From: Meloidogyne chitwoodi
Lineage: Eukaryota; Nematoda; Chromadorea; Rhabditida; Meloidogynidae
DNA length: 64,000 nt
Assembly: GCA_015183035.1 (NCBI GenBank)
Contig: JACZZP010000009.1
Coordinates: 1,736,001-1,800,000, forward strand
Reading direction: 5' to 3'
This document shows positions 35,878 through 47,747 of the stretch, one piece after another; position 1 is the stretch's first letter, and each line of letters opens with the position of its first letter. The notes under the pieces are model-generated. The model saw nothing but the letters and a program-made list of their open reading frames with translations. It was not told the DNA's origin and ran no database searches. Made by a program: the position numbers and the translations under genes.

Positions 35878-36199
35878 GTGAATAAAAGACTAAATAAAAT
35901 AAAAAAATATTTTATATTTATAAAAAAAATAAATTTAATTATTTTATGTAAATATAATGAAAATTTATTATTTAAATATATAACCAATTAAATTACTAAA
36001 TTATTTTACTTATCCTCTTTACAATAATATATTTATAATTATTTAAAATTGAATAATTTTTTTAAAATATTTTTTTAATTTAAATATAATTAATATACAT
36101 ATACCAATAAATACTTATAGAAAATAAAACAATTTTTATCATTAAAAAAATTAATATTTAATTCAAAAGAAACTATAAATAAGTTGCAAGTCACTTTTA
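35878..36199. other. Spacer before the repeat island
   Basis: About 320 bp of AT-rich DNA leading into the GC-richer repeat island. No feature supported. Confidence 0.5.
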
Positions 36200-36546
36200 A
36201 AAAACTCCAGGGCTTTTTAAAAGATTGGGAAGGGTTTAAAAGTTGTACATGTTGCTGGGTACTTTTGGTAGGGAATTCAGGAAAATTATGGATTTTTTGG
36301 TGCGGGGGTCCCTTCCCGCCGAAACAGCCCCCGCTTTTGTCTATCTCGGGAACGGGAGGAGATAGCGGAAAATTTCCGCTGGGAGGCTGGTGTCCCACGA
36401 TTAGTAGATATTGAATAAAAAAAATTTTTTGAAAAAATCTCAACGGGGAACCCGGTAGGCGCGAATTCGCAGAAGCCCCATATATTCGCCGAGCCATAAC
36501 TTGATGGGGAATTGAGGTAATGAACCCAAATTTTTTCAGTAACTGT

Positions 36547-36697
36547 TAGGGTTGTTCCCCGCCCCCGTCCCCGTCCCCGAACCCCGGGGAATTTTGATAC
36601 TTTTTTAAATTTTCCCCGTCCCCGTCCCCCCCCCCTTTCCAAAAATTCCCCGAAAAGTTTCCCCGTGGTCCTCCCCCCCCGACGGGGAACAACCCTA
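36547..36697. mobile_element. 151-bp hAT-like MITE nested in repeat module 1
   Basis: Perfect 15-bp inverted termini, TAGGGTTGTTCCCCG (36547-36561) and CGGGGAACAACCCTA (36683-36697), are flanked by the 8-bp direct duplication GTAACTGT (36539-36546 and 36698-36705). The inside is made of C-rich runs (CCCCGTCCCCGTCCCC) and can fold back. There is no coding capacity. The 8-bp duplication supports hAT-type mobilisation. Confidence 0.88.
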
Positions 36698-37599
36698 GTA
36701 ACTGTAACATTTGAGGGGGAAGGGATCTACAGCATTGTAAGTGGGGTGACACTCAAACGTGGCACTGAACTGGGTGTTGGGACATTTCAGTGCCAAAATG
36801 TTGAGTGCAAAATATGCCATGTGATGGAGGGTTTAATGAGACTCAAGAATATATATGACATGTTGGGGGTACATTTGAGTCTGCGGGAGTTAGAGTCTTT
36901 AAAGATTTCGCGACTAAAAGGGTTTTTTGACTCTAACTTTGCGGAGAAATTTTTTAAAATTTTTCTGTGAACGGATTTGAGTTCAAGGGCTATTGTTACA
37001 TCATTTAAGATGTTTTTTAAGAAAAAAAATTTTTTCAAAATTTTTCCAAGGGGTACCCCAATTGAAATATTTTCGAAAATTTTCAAATGACCTTAACTTT
37101 ATCAATTTTGGTCGGATTGAAATGAAATAAAGTTTAATAAATAAAACTAAAAATTAGTTATTTTTTGAGTGAAGAAAAATTTGAAAAATTTTAGGGATAG
37201 GGGTAGTTAGGGTCGAATTTGTGAAAATTCGAAATTTTTCTGTTTTTTGAAAAAATTTTGAGATTTTTTTCATGGGATTGGACTCAATGTATTTTTATAA
37301 AATCAAGCATAATTTTTAACACCTAATAAAATTTTAAAATTTTCAAAAAAGGTAACTTTTGAAATAGTTATGATTTTTTTAAATTTTTGGTATAAAATTC
37401 CATCAAAAATTTTGAGTTGAAAATGGCAAACATCAAAATTAATGTAATATAGTCAAATGATATATCATTTGAAGGCCCTCATAACGCTGAGTCTAAAAAT
37501 ATTTTTATTTAAATTTTTGGGCCAGTTTTGACCAAGTTACAATAGGTCGAAATTAAACTATGGAGATTATTATGGAAAACACATCTGAAATTGAGGATA

Positions 37600-39085
37600 C
37601 AGAAGGCCGAAGGCCCAATTTTTTAACCGAGGGCCGACGGCCCGATGAGAGACCCATCTGCAATGATGAACCAAGGGCCGAAGGCCCGAGGAGTGACATC
37701 CATTTGCAATGAAGAACGAGTGCCGAAGGCCCGAGGTGAGAAACCCATCTGCAATGATGGAACCGAGGGCCAAGGTGAGACACCCATCTGCAATGATGGA
37801 ACCGAGGGCCAAGGTGAGACACCCTTCTGCAATGATGGAACCGAGGGCCAAGGTGAGACACCCATCTGCAATGATGAACCGAGGGCCGAAGGCCCGAGGT
37901 GAAACACCCATCTGCAATGAAGAACGAGGGCCGAAGGCCCGAGTTGAAACACCCATCTGCAATGATGGAACCAAGGGCCGAAGGCCCGAGGAGTGACATC
38001 CATATGCAATGAAGAACGAGGGCCGAAGACCCAAGTGTGACACCCATCTGCAATGATGAATTAGGGCCGAAGGCCCGAGGAGAGACACCCATCTGCAATG
38101 ATGGAACCGAGGGCCGAAGGCCCGAGGTGTGACACCCATTTGCAATGAAGAAACGAGGGCCGAAGGCCCGAGGAGAGACATCCATCTGCAATGATGGACC
38201 GAGGGCCGAAGGCCCGAGTGTGACATCCATCTGAAATAAAGAACCGAGGGCCGAAGGCCCAAGGTTTGGCATCCATCTGAAATGATGAAACGAGGGCCGA
38301 AGGCCCGAATGTGACATCCATCTGAAATAATGAACCGAGGGCCGAAGGCCTGAGATGACATCTGTAATGAAGAAACGAGGGCCGAAGGCCCGAGGAGAGA
38401 CATCCATCTGCAATGATGGAACCGAGGGCCGAAGGCCCGAGGTGTGACACCCATCTGCAATAAAGAAACGAGGGCCGAAGGCCCGAGGAGAGACACCCAT
38501 CTGCAATGAAGAAACGAGGGCCGAAGGCCCGAGGAGAGACATCCATCTGCAATGATGGAACCGAGGGCCGAAGGCCCGAGGAGAGACATCCATCTGCAAT
38601 GATGGACCGAGGGCCTAAGGCCCGAGTGTGACACCCATCTTCAATGATGAACCGAGTGCCGAAGACCCGGTGAGTGACATCCATATGCAATGAAGAACGA
38701 GGGCCGAAGACCCGAGTGTGACACCCATCTGCAATGATGAAACGAGGGCCGAAGGCCCGAGGAGAGACACCCATCTGCAATGATGGAACCGAGGGCCGAA
38801 GGCCCGAGGAGTGACATCCATCTGCAGAGAAGAATCGAGGCCCGAGGAGAGACATCCATCTACAATGATGGAACCGAGGGCCGAAGGCCCGAAGTGAGAC
38901 ACCCATCTGCAATGAAGAAACGAGGGCCGAAGGCCCGAGGAGAGACACCCATCTGCAATGAGGAACCGAGGGCCGAAGGCCCGAGGTGTGTCACCCATCT
39001 TCAATGAGGAACCGAGGGCCGAAGGCCCGAGGAGTGACATCCATCTGCAATTTTGTAACTGTGGGTCGAAGGCCCGAGTTTGCCA
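37600..39085. repeat. 47-bp satellite/minisatellite, about 31 copies
   Basis: Tandem array whose unit reads GAGGGCCGAAGGCCCGAG, GAGACATCCATCTGCA and ATGATGGAAC (47 bp; some copies are shortened to about 44 bp or lengthened). Each unit carries the hairpin GGGCC-GAA-GGCCC. All frames are largely open, which produces long artificial reading frames on both strands (up to about 350 codons on the minus strand). The first copies and the last copy (39060-39078, with GGGTCGAAGGCCC) are degenerate, as at ordinary array edges. Confidence 0.93.
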
Positions 39086-39099
39086 TAAGAATGATCTAA

Positions 39100-39475
39100 C
39101 ATTGGGACAATGGGTAATCGAGTATGGAGAATTCAATGGACATGGTCATTTTGGTGCCCAAATTGAGTTGGCATTGAAACGACCTATTAAATATTTATTC
39201 AAAAATAATGTGAGATTTATTGGAGATAATAGTTATCGACTATCGGGAATTTTTTGGGAAATGTTATTATGGTGCCAGAGTTGAGTGTCGCAATGAAACA
39301 GCCTAATAAAAAATATTTAAAAATAATACGGGATTTAAGGGAATAATATGTAATCGAGTATGGGGAATTCAATGGGCATGGTCATTTTGGTGCCAATATT
39401 GAGTGTGGCACTGAAATGGCCAAATAAATTTAAAAAAGTCGTGATTTCGTGGGGATAATGAAAAATCGACTTTTA
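39100..39475. repeat. ~125-bp tandem repeat, three copies (module 1)
   Basis: Three diverged copies share GGTAATCGA..TATGG, GAATTCAATGG, CATTTTGGTGCC and GTGGCACTGAAATGGCC. The same family recurs as three copies at 40113-40445. No coding potential. Confidence 0.75.
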
Positions 39476-39555
39476 TGAAGGTGCGAGTGCCGAAAGCTGA
39501 AGTGTAACATACATTTGGACCATATCACATTTAAAAAAGCATTCAAACATTCTAG

Positions 39556-39592
39556 CAGCGCGCGAAGCGCGCCCCAAAGCCCGTTAGGGCTT
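39556..39592. repeat. Strong hairpins: GCGCGC-GAA-GCGCGC and AGCCC-GTTA-GGGCT
   Basis: The first stem is 39558-39563 with 39567-39572 around a GAA loop, containing the heptamer GCGAAGC. The second, AGCCC..GGGCT, follows at about 39578-39591. They lie between the satellite part of module 1 and its 3' end. The equivalent place in module 2 (about 45409-45450) holds a weaker AGCC-GCA-GGCT stem. Confidence 0.8.
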
Positions 39593-40112
39593 TTCAAAAC
39601 CCATAAATATTTTTTTACACTAAATTTTTTAACTTTCCAAATTTTTCAATACATTATGCTATTCTTACATCCCATGTACTGCACTACTGAGTAGAGCACG
39701 CTTCCACTAGTTAATATACATATAAAAACAAGGCGTTTCGCGCTAAAAAAATTAAGGCTCCTTTTAAATTATTGGGAGAGGGCTGGAAGTTCGACATGTT
39801 GCTGGATACTTTTGGGTGCGCATCTGGGAAAAATAAGGATTTTTTTGTGCGGGGGTTCCTTCACGCCGAAACAGCCCCCGCTCCGGGTCTATCTCGGGAA
39901 CGGGGGCAGATAGCGGAAAACTTCTGCTTGGAGGGCACTCCGCCATGTTTAATAGATGTCGATTAAAAAAAAATTTTTTGAAAAAAATCGATTTTAAGGG
40001 GCGTTTTGCCGTTGTAACCCTTTTTAAATGCTGGCATTTTGTCCAATGATATGCTTAGTGACGAAATATTGCAAATGCAATTAAGAGAACGGGGGGATAT
40101 AGGGGAAAATGT

Positions 40113-40445
40113 TTGGGAGGGATAATGTGTAATCGGATATGGGGAATTTTTTGGGACAGGCTATTTTGGTGCCGAGCTTAAGTGTGGCGCTGAAATGGCC
40201 GAATGCGATATAATTTAAAAATATTTAGGATTTATTGGGTGGGATAATGGGTAAACAGTTGTGGGGAGTTCAATCGACAAGGTCATTTTGGTGCCAGACT
40301 TGAATGTGGCACTGAAATGGATGTTTGAATTACAATTAAAAATAAGTCGGAATTGTCCGGGGATAATGGGTAATCGGCTATGTGGAATTCATTGAGCAAT
40401 GTTATTTTGGTGCCGAACTTGAGTATCGCACTGAAATGGCCGATT
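40113..40445. repeat. ~125-bp tandem repeat, three copies (module 2)
   Basis: Copies start near 40113, 40225 and 40360. All contain GGATAATG(G/T)GTAA..GG, TTTTGGTGCC.. and (A/C)CTGAAATGG. Same family as 39100-39475. Confidence 0.75.
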
Positions 40446-41399
40446 GAATATTTAAATTGCTTTTTTGAGTGCGAAAGTGAAGTCGGGAGTTTTGGGTGCA
40501 GTTGAGGCATTTGTAGCCATAAGTTAGGCTACAAAAAGTCTGGGAGCTACTTTAGTCTGGGATGAGTGATTGGGGTGATTTGAGTCAAAAAGTGGTGGTC
40601 ACATGAGTCAATTTTTGAAATTGGAGAGCAAAACCCGATTTTACTAGCCCACGTTGTAAAGCATGTTCTAGAGGTCCGAAAAACATAAGAATTGTTGGGG
40701 GTCCACTTGAGTCTCAGTGAGTTAGAGTCCGAAAAGTGATTCGGACTCTGACGGTTTTTTGACCGTAACTTTTGCGAAAAATTTTTAAAAAATTTTCTGA
40801 TTTCGGATTCGTTTTCAGAGAGTGTTTTTACTCTATATAAGACATTTTTACGAAAAAAAAATTTTCAAAATTTTTCAATAGGGGTACCCCTTTTGGAATA
40901 TTTTTCATAATTTTCAATCGACCTTAACTTTTCGAGTTTTGGTCGGATTGAAATGAAACAAAGGTTATTAAATAAAGCAAAAAATTAGTTATTTTATGAG
41001 TGAAAATTTTTTTTAAAATGTTACATTTAGGGGTACTTAGGGTCAAAAATCTGAAAATTCGAAAATGTTCGATTTTTCGAAAAATTTTCGGTATTTTTTC
41101 CATGGGTCTGGATTTAAAGTATTTTTATTATATTAAGCAAAATTTTTGGAACCTTTTAAGTTTTTAAAATATTCAAAAAAGGTTAATTTTCAAAAAGTTA
41201 TGATTTTTTGAAAATTTGGGCATAAAATCCCATCAAAATTTTGAGAGCCAAAATGGCCTACTACAAAATTAAATTATGGGGGCCAAATTATATATCATTT
41301 GAAAGCTCTTGACGAGAGGAATTCAAAAATATTTTTTGTAAAATTTTTGGACCAACTTTGACCAAGTTGCGGTGGGTTAAAGTTTCGGTTGATGTGGTT

Positions 41400-44300
41400 C
41401 ACTGGGCGTTCGAGGGCCGAAGGCCCTCAAACGCCGGAGGGTTGCACCACCACTTTGGCAACACCACGACTTTTAACCCACCACAAAATTTCCAAACTTA
41501 GCGGGGCGTTTGAGGGCCGAAGGCTCTCAAACGCCGGAGGGTTGCACCACCACTTTGGCACCCGCCACGCTTTTAACCCACCACAACTTTCCAAACTTTA
41601 GCGGGGCGTTTGAGGGCCGAAGGCCCTCAAACGCCGGAGGGTTGCACTACCACTTTGGCACCCACCACGACTTTAAACCCACCACAACGTTTCAAACTTT
41701 AGCGGGACGTTTGAGGGCCGAAGGCCCTCAAACGCCGGAGGGTTGCACCACCACTTTGGCACCCACCACAACTTTTAACCCACCACAAAATTTCCAAACT
41801 TTAGCGGGGCGTTTGAGGGCCGAAGGCCCTCAAACGCCGGAGGGTTGCACAACCACTTTGGCACCCAACACGACTTTTAACCCACCACAACGTTCCAAAC
41901 TTTAGCGGGGCGTTTGAGGGCCGAAGGCCCTCAAACGCCGGAGGGTTGCACCACCACTTTGGCACCTACCACGACTTTTAACACACCACAAAATTTCCAA
42001 ACTTTAGCGGGGCGTTTGAGGGCCGAAGGCCCTCAAACGCCGGAGGGTTGCACAACCACTTTGGCACCCACCACGACTTTTAACCCACCACAAAATTTCC
42101 AAACTTTAGCGGGGCGTTTGAGGGCCGAAGGCCCTCAAACGCCGGAGGGTTGCACAACCACTTTGGCACCCACCACGACTTTTAACCCACCACAAAATTT
42201 CCAAACTTTAGCGGGGCGTTTGAGGGCCGAAGGCCCTCAAACGCCGGAGGGTTGCACCACCACTTTGGCGCCCACCACGACTTTAAACCCACCACAACTT
42301 TCCAAACTTTAGCGGGGCGTTTGAGGGCCGAAGGCCCTCAAACGCCGGAGGGTTGCACCAATACTTTGGCACCCACCACGACTTTAAACCCACCACAACT
42401 TTCCAAACTTTAGCGGGGCGTTTGAGGGCCGAAGGCCCTCAAACGCCGGAGGGTTGCACAACCACTTTGGCACCCACCACGACTTTTAACCCACCACAAA
42501 ATTTCCAAACTTTAGCGGGGCGTTTGAGGGCCGAAGGCCCTCAAACGCCGGAGGGTTGCACCACCACTTTGGCGCCCACCACGACTTTAAACCCACCACA
42601 ACTTTCCAAACTTTAGCGGGGCGTTTGAGGGCCGAAGGCCCTCAAACGCCGGAGGGTTGCACAACCACTTTGGCACCCAACACGACTTTTAACCCACCAC
42701 AACGTTCCAAACTTTAGCGGGGCGTTTGAGGGCCGAAGGCCCTCAAACGCCGGAGGGTTGCACCACCACTTTGGCACCCACCACGACTTTAAACCCACCA
42801 CAACTTTCCAAACTTTAGCGGGGCGTTTGAGGGCCGAAGGCCCTCAAACGCCGGAGGGTTGCACAACCACTTTGGCACCCACCACGACTTTTAACCCACC
42901 ACAAAATTTCCAAACTTTAGCGGGGCGTTTGAGGGCCGAAGGCCCTCAAACGCCGGAGGGTTGCACCACCACTTTGGCGCCCACCACGACTTTAAACCCA
43001 CCACAACTTTCCAAACTTTAGCGGGGCGTTTGAGGGCCGAAGGCCCTCAAACGCCGGAGGGTTGCACCAATACTTTGGCACCCACCACGACTTTTAACCC
43101 ACCACAACGTTCCAAACTTTAGCGGGGCGTTTGAGGGCCGAAGGCCCTCAAACGCCGGAGGGTTGCACCACCACTTTGGCACCCACCACGACTTTAAACC
43201 CACCACAACTTTCCAAACTTTAGCGGGGCGTTTGAGGGCCGAAGGCCCTCAAACGCCGGAGGGTTGCACAACCACTTTGGCACCCACCACGACTTTTAAC
43301 CCACCACAACGTTCCAAACTTTAGCGGGGCGTTTGAGGGCCGAAGGCCCTCAAACGCCGGAGGGTTGCACCACCACTTTGGCACCTACCACGACTTTTAA
43401 CACACCACAAAATTTCCAAACTTTAGCGGGGCGTTTGAGGGCCGAAGGCCCTCAAACGCCGGAGGGTTGCACAACCACTTTGGCACCCACCACGACTTTT
43501 AACCCACCACAAAATTTCCAAACTTTAGCGGGGCGTTTGAGGGCCGAAGGCCCTCAAACGCCGGAGGGTTGCACCACCACTTTGGCGCCCACCACGACTT
43601 TAAACCCACCACAACTTTCCAAACTTTAGCGGGGCGTTTGAGGGCCGAAGGCCCTCAAACGCCGGAGGGTTGCACCAATACTTTGGCACCCACCACGACT
43701 TTTAACCCACCACAACGTTCCAAACTTTAGCGGGGCGTTTGAGGGCCGAAGGCCCTCAAACGCCGGAGGGTTGCACCACCACTTTGGCACCCACCACGAC
43801 TTTAAACCCACCACAACTTTCCAAACTTTAGCGGGGCGTTTGAGGGCCGAAGGCCCTCAAACGCCGGAGGGTTGCACAACCACTTTGGCACCCACCACGA
43901 CTTTTAACCCACCACAACGTTCCAAACTTTAGCGGGGCGTTTGAGGGCCGAAGGCCCTCAAACGCCGGAGGGTTGCACCACCATTTTGGCACCCACCACG
44001 ACTTTTAACCCACCACAACGTTCCAAACTTTAGCGGGGCGTTTGAGGGCCGAAGGCCCTCAAACGCCGGAGGGTTGCACCACCACTTTGGCACCCACCAC
44101 GACTTTAAACCCACCACAACTTTCCAAACTTTAGCGGGGCGTTTGAGGGCCGAAGGCCCTCAAACGCCGGAGGGTTGCACAACCACTTTGGCACCCACCA
44201 CGACTTTTAACCCACCACAACGTTCCAAACTTTAGCGGGGCGTTTGAGGGCCGAAGGCCCTCAAACGCCGGAGGGTTGCACCACCACTTTGGCACCTACC

Positions 44301-45380
44301 ACGACTTTTAACACACCACAAAATTTCCAAACTTTAGCGGGGCGTTTGAGGGCCGAAGGCCCTCAAACGCCGGAGGGTTGCACAACCACTTTGGCACCCA
44401 ACACGACTTTTAACCCACCACAACGTTCCAAACTTTAGCGGGGCGTTTGAGGGCCGAAGGCCCTCAAACGCCGGAGGGTTGCACCACCACTTTGGCACCC
44501 ACCACGACTTTAAACCCACCACAACTTTCCAAACTTTAGCGGGGCGTTTGAGGGCCGAAGGCCCTCAAACGCCGGAGGGTTGCACTACCACTTTGGCACC
44601 CACCACGACTTTAAACCCACCACAACTTTCCAAACTTTAGCGGGGCGTTTGAGGGCCGAAGGCCCTCAAACGCCGGAGGGTTTCATCACTACTTTGGCGC
44701 CCACCACGACTTTAAACCCACCACAACTTTCCAAACTTTAGCGGGGCGTTTGAGGGCCGAAGGCCCTCAAACGCCGGAGGGTTGCACCACCACTTTGGCA
44801 CCTACCACGACTTTTAACACACCACAAAATTTCCAAACTTTAGCGGGGCGTTTGAGGGCCGAAGGCCCTCAAACGCCGGAGGGTTGCACAACCACTTTGG
44901 CACCCAACACGACTTTTAACCCACCACAACGTTCCAAACTTTAGCGGGGCGTTTGAGGGCCGAAGGCCCTCAAACGCCGGAGGGTTGCACCACCACTTTG
45001 GCACCTACCACGACTTTTAACACACCACAAAATTTCCAAACTTTAGCGGGGCGTTTGAGGGCCGAAGGCCCTCAAACGCCGGAGGGTTGCACAACCACTT
45101 TGGCACCCACCACGACTTTTAACCCACCACAAAATTTCCAAACTTTAGCGGGGCGTTTGAGGGCCGAAGGCCCTCAAACGCCGGAGGGTTGCACCACCAC
45201 TTTGGCGCCCACCACGACTTTAAACCCACCACAACTTTCCAAACTTTAGCGGGGCGTTTGAGGGCCGAAGGCCCTCAAACGCCGGAGGGTTGCACCACCA
45301 CTTTGGCACCCACCACGACTTTTAACCCACCACCACTTTTTCTCCCACCATTACTTCTAACCCACCACAACTTCACACCG
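41400..45380. repeat. 101-bp satellite, about 39 copies, with a 31-bp hairpin in every unit
   Basis: Each unit contains the arms GGCGTTTGAGGGCC and GGCCCTCAAACGCC around a GAA loop (14-bp perfect stem), then GGAGGGTTGCACCACCACTT and an ACCCACCACGACTTTTAACC part ending in CCAAACTTTA. Units fall into a few variant types (for example CACCAATACT, CACAACCACT, GGCGCCCACC, CCTACCACG..ACACACC). Their order repeats every six units: the stretch near 43018-43206 recurs identically near 43626-43814, 608 bp away, so a higher-order structure exists. The first unit has a stem mismatch (41405-41435) and the last unit dissolves at 45300-45380. ORFs within are artefacts of tandem repetition. Confidence 0.95.
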
Positions 45381-45563
45381 CTCATGACGCACATATTCCA
45401 AGCAAAAATCCCTGCTAGGACCCTTTCAAAGCCGCAGGCTTTCAACGCCCAAAATATTTTCAATTCCCTCCTGCGCGTCTCAAAAAATATTTTTTTAATT
45501 TTCCCCATGTTATTAATTTTCCCATAATTTTATACACTGATCTGAGCATACTTCCGCTGGTTT

Positions 45564-45963
45564 TATTATATACTAATATTGTAAGATACTCTTTGTTAAT
45601 TTTTTGCATAAACTCTTCTTTTCAAATATTTAAAATACAATTTTATTGATGAAATAGATAGGAAAATAGTCATCGATTGAAATAGTAAAACATCAATTTT
45701 TACTTAATTCAAACTTTCTTTTTTCTTATAAAGAATTTTTTAATTATATTTACCTAAATTAATAATAGTTAACATGAAACCAATAACGAGAACAGAGAAT
45801 AACGAAAATGACAAAAATTTTTCACGTTAAAAGTTAAATTTTTGGCAGATTTTTGGCATTTTTTATTAAAAATTTTAGAACAAAATTATTTTATAAAATG
45901 AACAATTGTCTTTTTTTTTAATTTTAATTTTTAATTTTAGAAAGCATATATTTACAAAATAAA
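45564..45963. other. Spacer upstream of the CCCH gene
   Basis: 400 bp, AT-rich, likely containing the promoter of the CCCH zinc-finger gene. An acceptor-like TTTTAG occurs at about 45935-45940, just upstream of the first exon. Confidence 0.5.
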
Positions 45964-47224
45964 ATGAGTGATATTGAGAGCAACAACGAAACAATTAAAA
46001 CAAATAATATTCGTCTTAAAGCAAGTATCTGCAATACATGGCTTCGTAAAGGTTATTGTCCGAGAGGATTGTCATGTATTTATGCACATGGAACTGATGA
46101 ACTTCAAGATGGGTATAAATTTATTTTGAAAAATGAATCTAATTTTATAAAGAATATGACATTTTGACGACTTTTTTGAAAATCTTTTTGACATTAAAAA
46201 AATATTCTTTTTACAATTTTAAATTTATATTAAGTAAAAAATAAAATTATTTTTTAGTGAAATTGATGATAATAAAAAGCAGACAACGGTCATTTGCAAA
46301 TATTGGTTCAATACTGGATGGTGTCGAAATGGGGATTCTTGTCGTTTTATGCATCCATTTAATGAAAAGATTAATGAAAATGAAGTTAAGTTGGATGACA
46401 AATCTGATAAGTCTGCCAATAATCGGAATGTAGATTCTTCTGTTCATGATGGAAAACGTTTACAAAAGGTATTCTATTATTATTTTTATTGGTTTTAAAG
46501 GAGTGAATTTTGAGAAAATCTATAAGTTAATTAATTTAAAATAAATTTTGTTGTTTTAATTGTAGTTAAATAGGGAATTGGTTTTACATATTTATAAAAA
46601 ATATATTTTATTTTTTTAGAATTATACTTCTCTTCACAATCTTTCAATTCCACCGCCTTCTTTTAAGACTAGCACTGGAGGAAATAATAAGCAAAAAGGC
46701 AACGAAAATACTAAAAATAACAACAATTTATTGAATAATAATAATTGTTTTTTGCATGCTTCTCGTCTTAAAAATCAACAAATACCTTCTCTTATGTCTG
46801 AAAATTTTGGTTCTGGAAGTTTTGGAACGCGTAGTCGAAGGCATGGAACTGCTGGATCTTCATCATTAACTGATGAACATGTAGGAAAGAAAAAAGAAGG
46901 TTAAATTTCTTTTAATTTTATTAGAATTCTTTTTCTTATAATTTACCACAACTCTTCCAATTAAAAATAAAAGATGAGCAAATTTTTTGAAATTAATTTG
47001 AGAGTTTGTGAATAAATGTTAAAAATTTTTAAAATTACTTTTTAATATTTTAATTAGATGCTAATAATCATAAAACTTTTGATGAACTTGATGAGGAAGA
47101 TAATGTTGAATTAGCTTCTCAATTAGCTTTATTAGGCAAGAGATTCAACAAAATGGAAAATAAAAATTCTTCAAGCAACAAAAATCAAAATGATGGAGGA
47201 AATTCTTCGGTAATTAATTTTTGA
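45964..47224 (+). CDS. Tandem CCCH zinc-finger protein
   Basis: Start at 45964. The first finger CNTWLRKGYCPRGLSCIYAH is C-x8-C-x5-C-x3-H. After an intron (46113-46257), the second, CKYWFNTGWCRNGDSCRFMH, has the same spacing. Two C-x8-C-x5-C-x3-H fingers are the RNA-binding arrangement of TIS11/TTP and the nematode germline proteins POS-1, MEX and OMA. The inter-finger distance is longer here (about 35 residues against 18 in TTP), and the TTP lead-in (R/K)YKTEL is absent. The rest is Asn/Ser-rich, with a conserved-looking DELDEEDNVELASQLALLGKRF segment near the end. Stop at 47222-47224, unless the GT at 47210 is used as a donor. An mRNA-regulating role is inferred from the fingers. Confidence 0.82.
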
Positions 47225-47747
47225 GTTTAAGGAAAGAAAATTGGCAATTCGGTTAAATTAAATGATTGAAAATATTAAATTACCTATTTATTTAAAAAAG
47301 AAATCTCTCTTACATAAATATTTATTTACATTTATTTATTTATTTGATTATATTGAATTTTTCAAATTATATATATGTAACCAGTCTTTTATTATTATTT
47401 TACTCCTTTATTTAATAATTAATGTTTTGTTATCAATGTTGGTCTTTTATTGATATTGGCTTATTGTTTGTTTCCTCAGACCTAATAATTAATTAAATTT
47501 TAAAAATAAAGGAGTAAATTAACTTTTCTATAAATTTTTGATTGATTTTACTCAAACTTTTGACTCAAAAATTCATATTTTCAATTGAATAAAAAATTGA
47601 TTTAAATTTGATAAAAAGTCTTTGATTTTAAAATTATTTGATTGAAACAAAAGTTTTTTTTATTTAATTTAGTGTTTTATAAAATATAATTTTTGAAATA
47701 AATTTTAATTATATAAAATATTTTTATTAATTATTTAAATGCTTCAA
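47225..47747. other. Intergenic between convergent CCCH and CAP genes
   Basis: 523 bp, AT-rich, no feature supported. Confidence 0.5.

Larger units (their letters stand above)
36200..39706. repeat. Repeat module 1 (contains the 47-bp satellite)
   Basis: This module shares two long blocks with module 2. Block A is about 36204-36430, matching 39745-39990, with text such as GTGCGGGGGT..CCGAAACAGCCCCCGC. Block C is about 36840-37560, matching 40690-41390, with GACCTTAACTTT..GGTCGGATTGAAATGAAA. Order here: A, an inserted hAT-like MITE, C, 47-bp satellite, three copies of the ~125-bp repeat, then a terminal part with the hairpin GCGCGC-GAA-GCGCGC and a 3' end reading CACGCTTCCACTAG followed by TT. 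A CTRR end preceded by a small stem (CTACT/AGTAG at about 39684-39694) resembles a Helitron 3' end, which is only a hypothesis. No transposase or replicase ORF was seen. Confidence 0.65.
39745..45563. repeat. Repeat module 2 (contains the 101-bp satellite)
   Basis: Related to module 1 through blocks A (39745-39990) and C (40690-41390), but rearranged: A, three ~125-bp repeats, C, the 101-bp satellite, then a terminal part. It ends GAGCATACTTCCGCTGG followed by TTT, parallel to the GAGCACGCTTCCACTAG|TT end of module 1. The CT(A/G)G|T pattern in both is the Helitron 3' signature CTRR|T. No Rep/helicase ORF is present, so if Helitron-related it is non-autonomous. The left boundary is uncertain. 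Confidence 0.6.

Noticed and set aside
37553..39284. Reading frames of up to about 350 codons on the minus strand and shorter ones on the plus strand
   Set aside because: They are translations of the 47-bp tandem array in several frames at once, with peptide repeats that just mirror the DNA repeat. No start context, domain or splice signal.
37600..45380. CRISPR-like regular repeats
   Set aside because: The units are head-to-tail with similar spacers, no unique spacers, no cas genes, and a eukaryotic context.
41389..45527. Many reading frames of 60-130 codons with repeated RAEGPQTPEGCTTT
   Set aside because: Artefacts of the 101-bp satellite; open in both strands and interrupted only where units differ.
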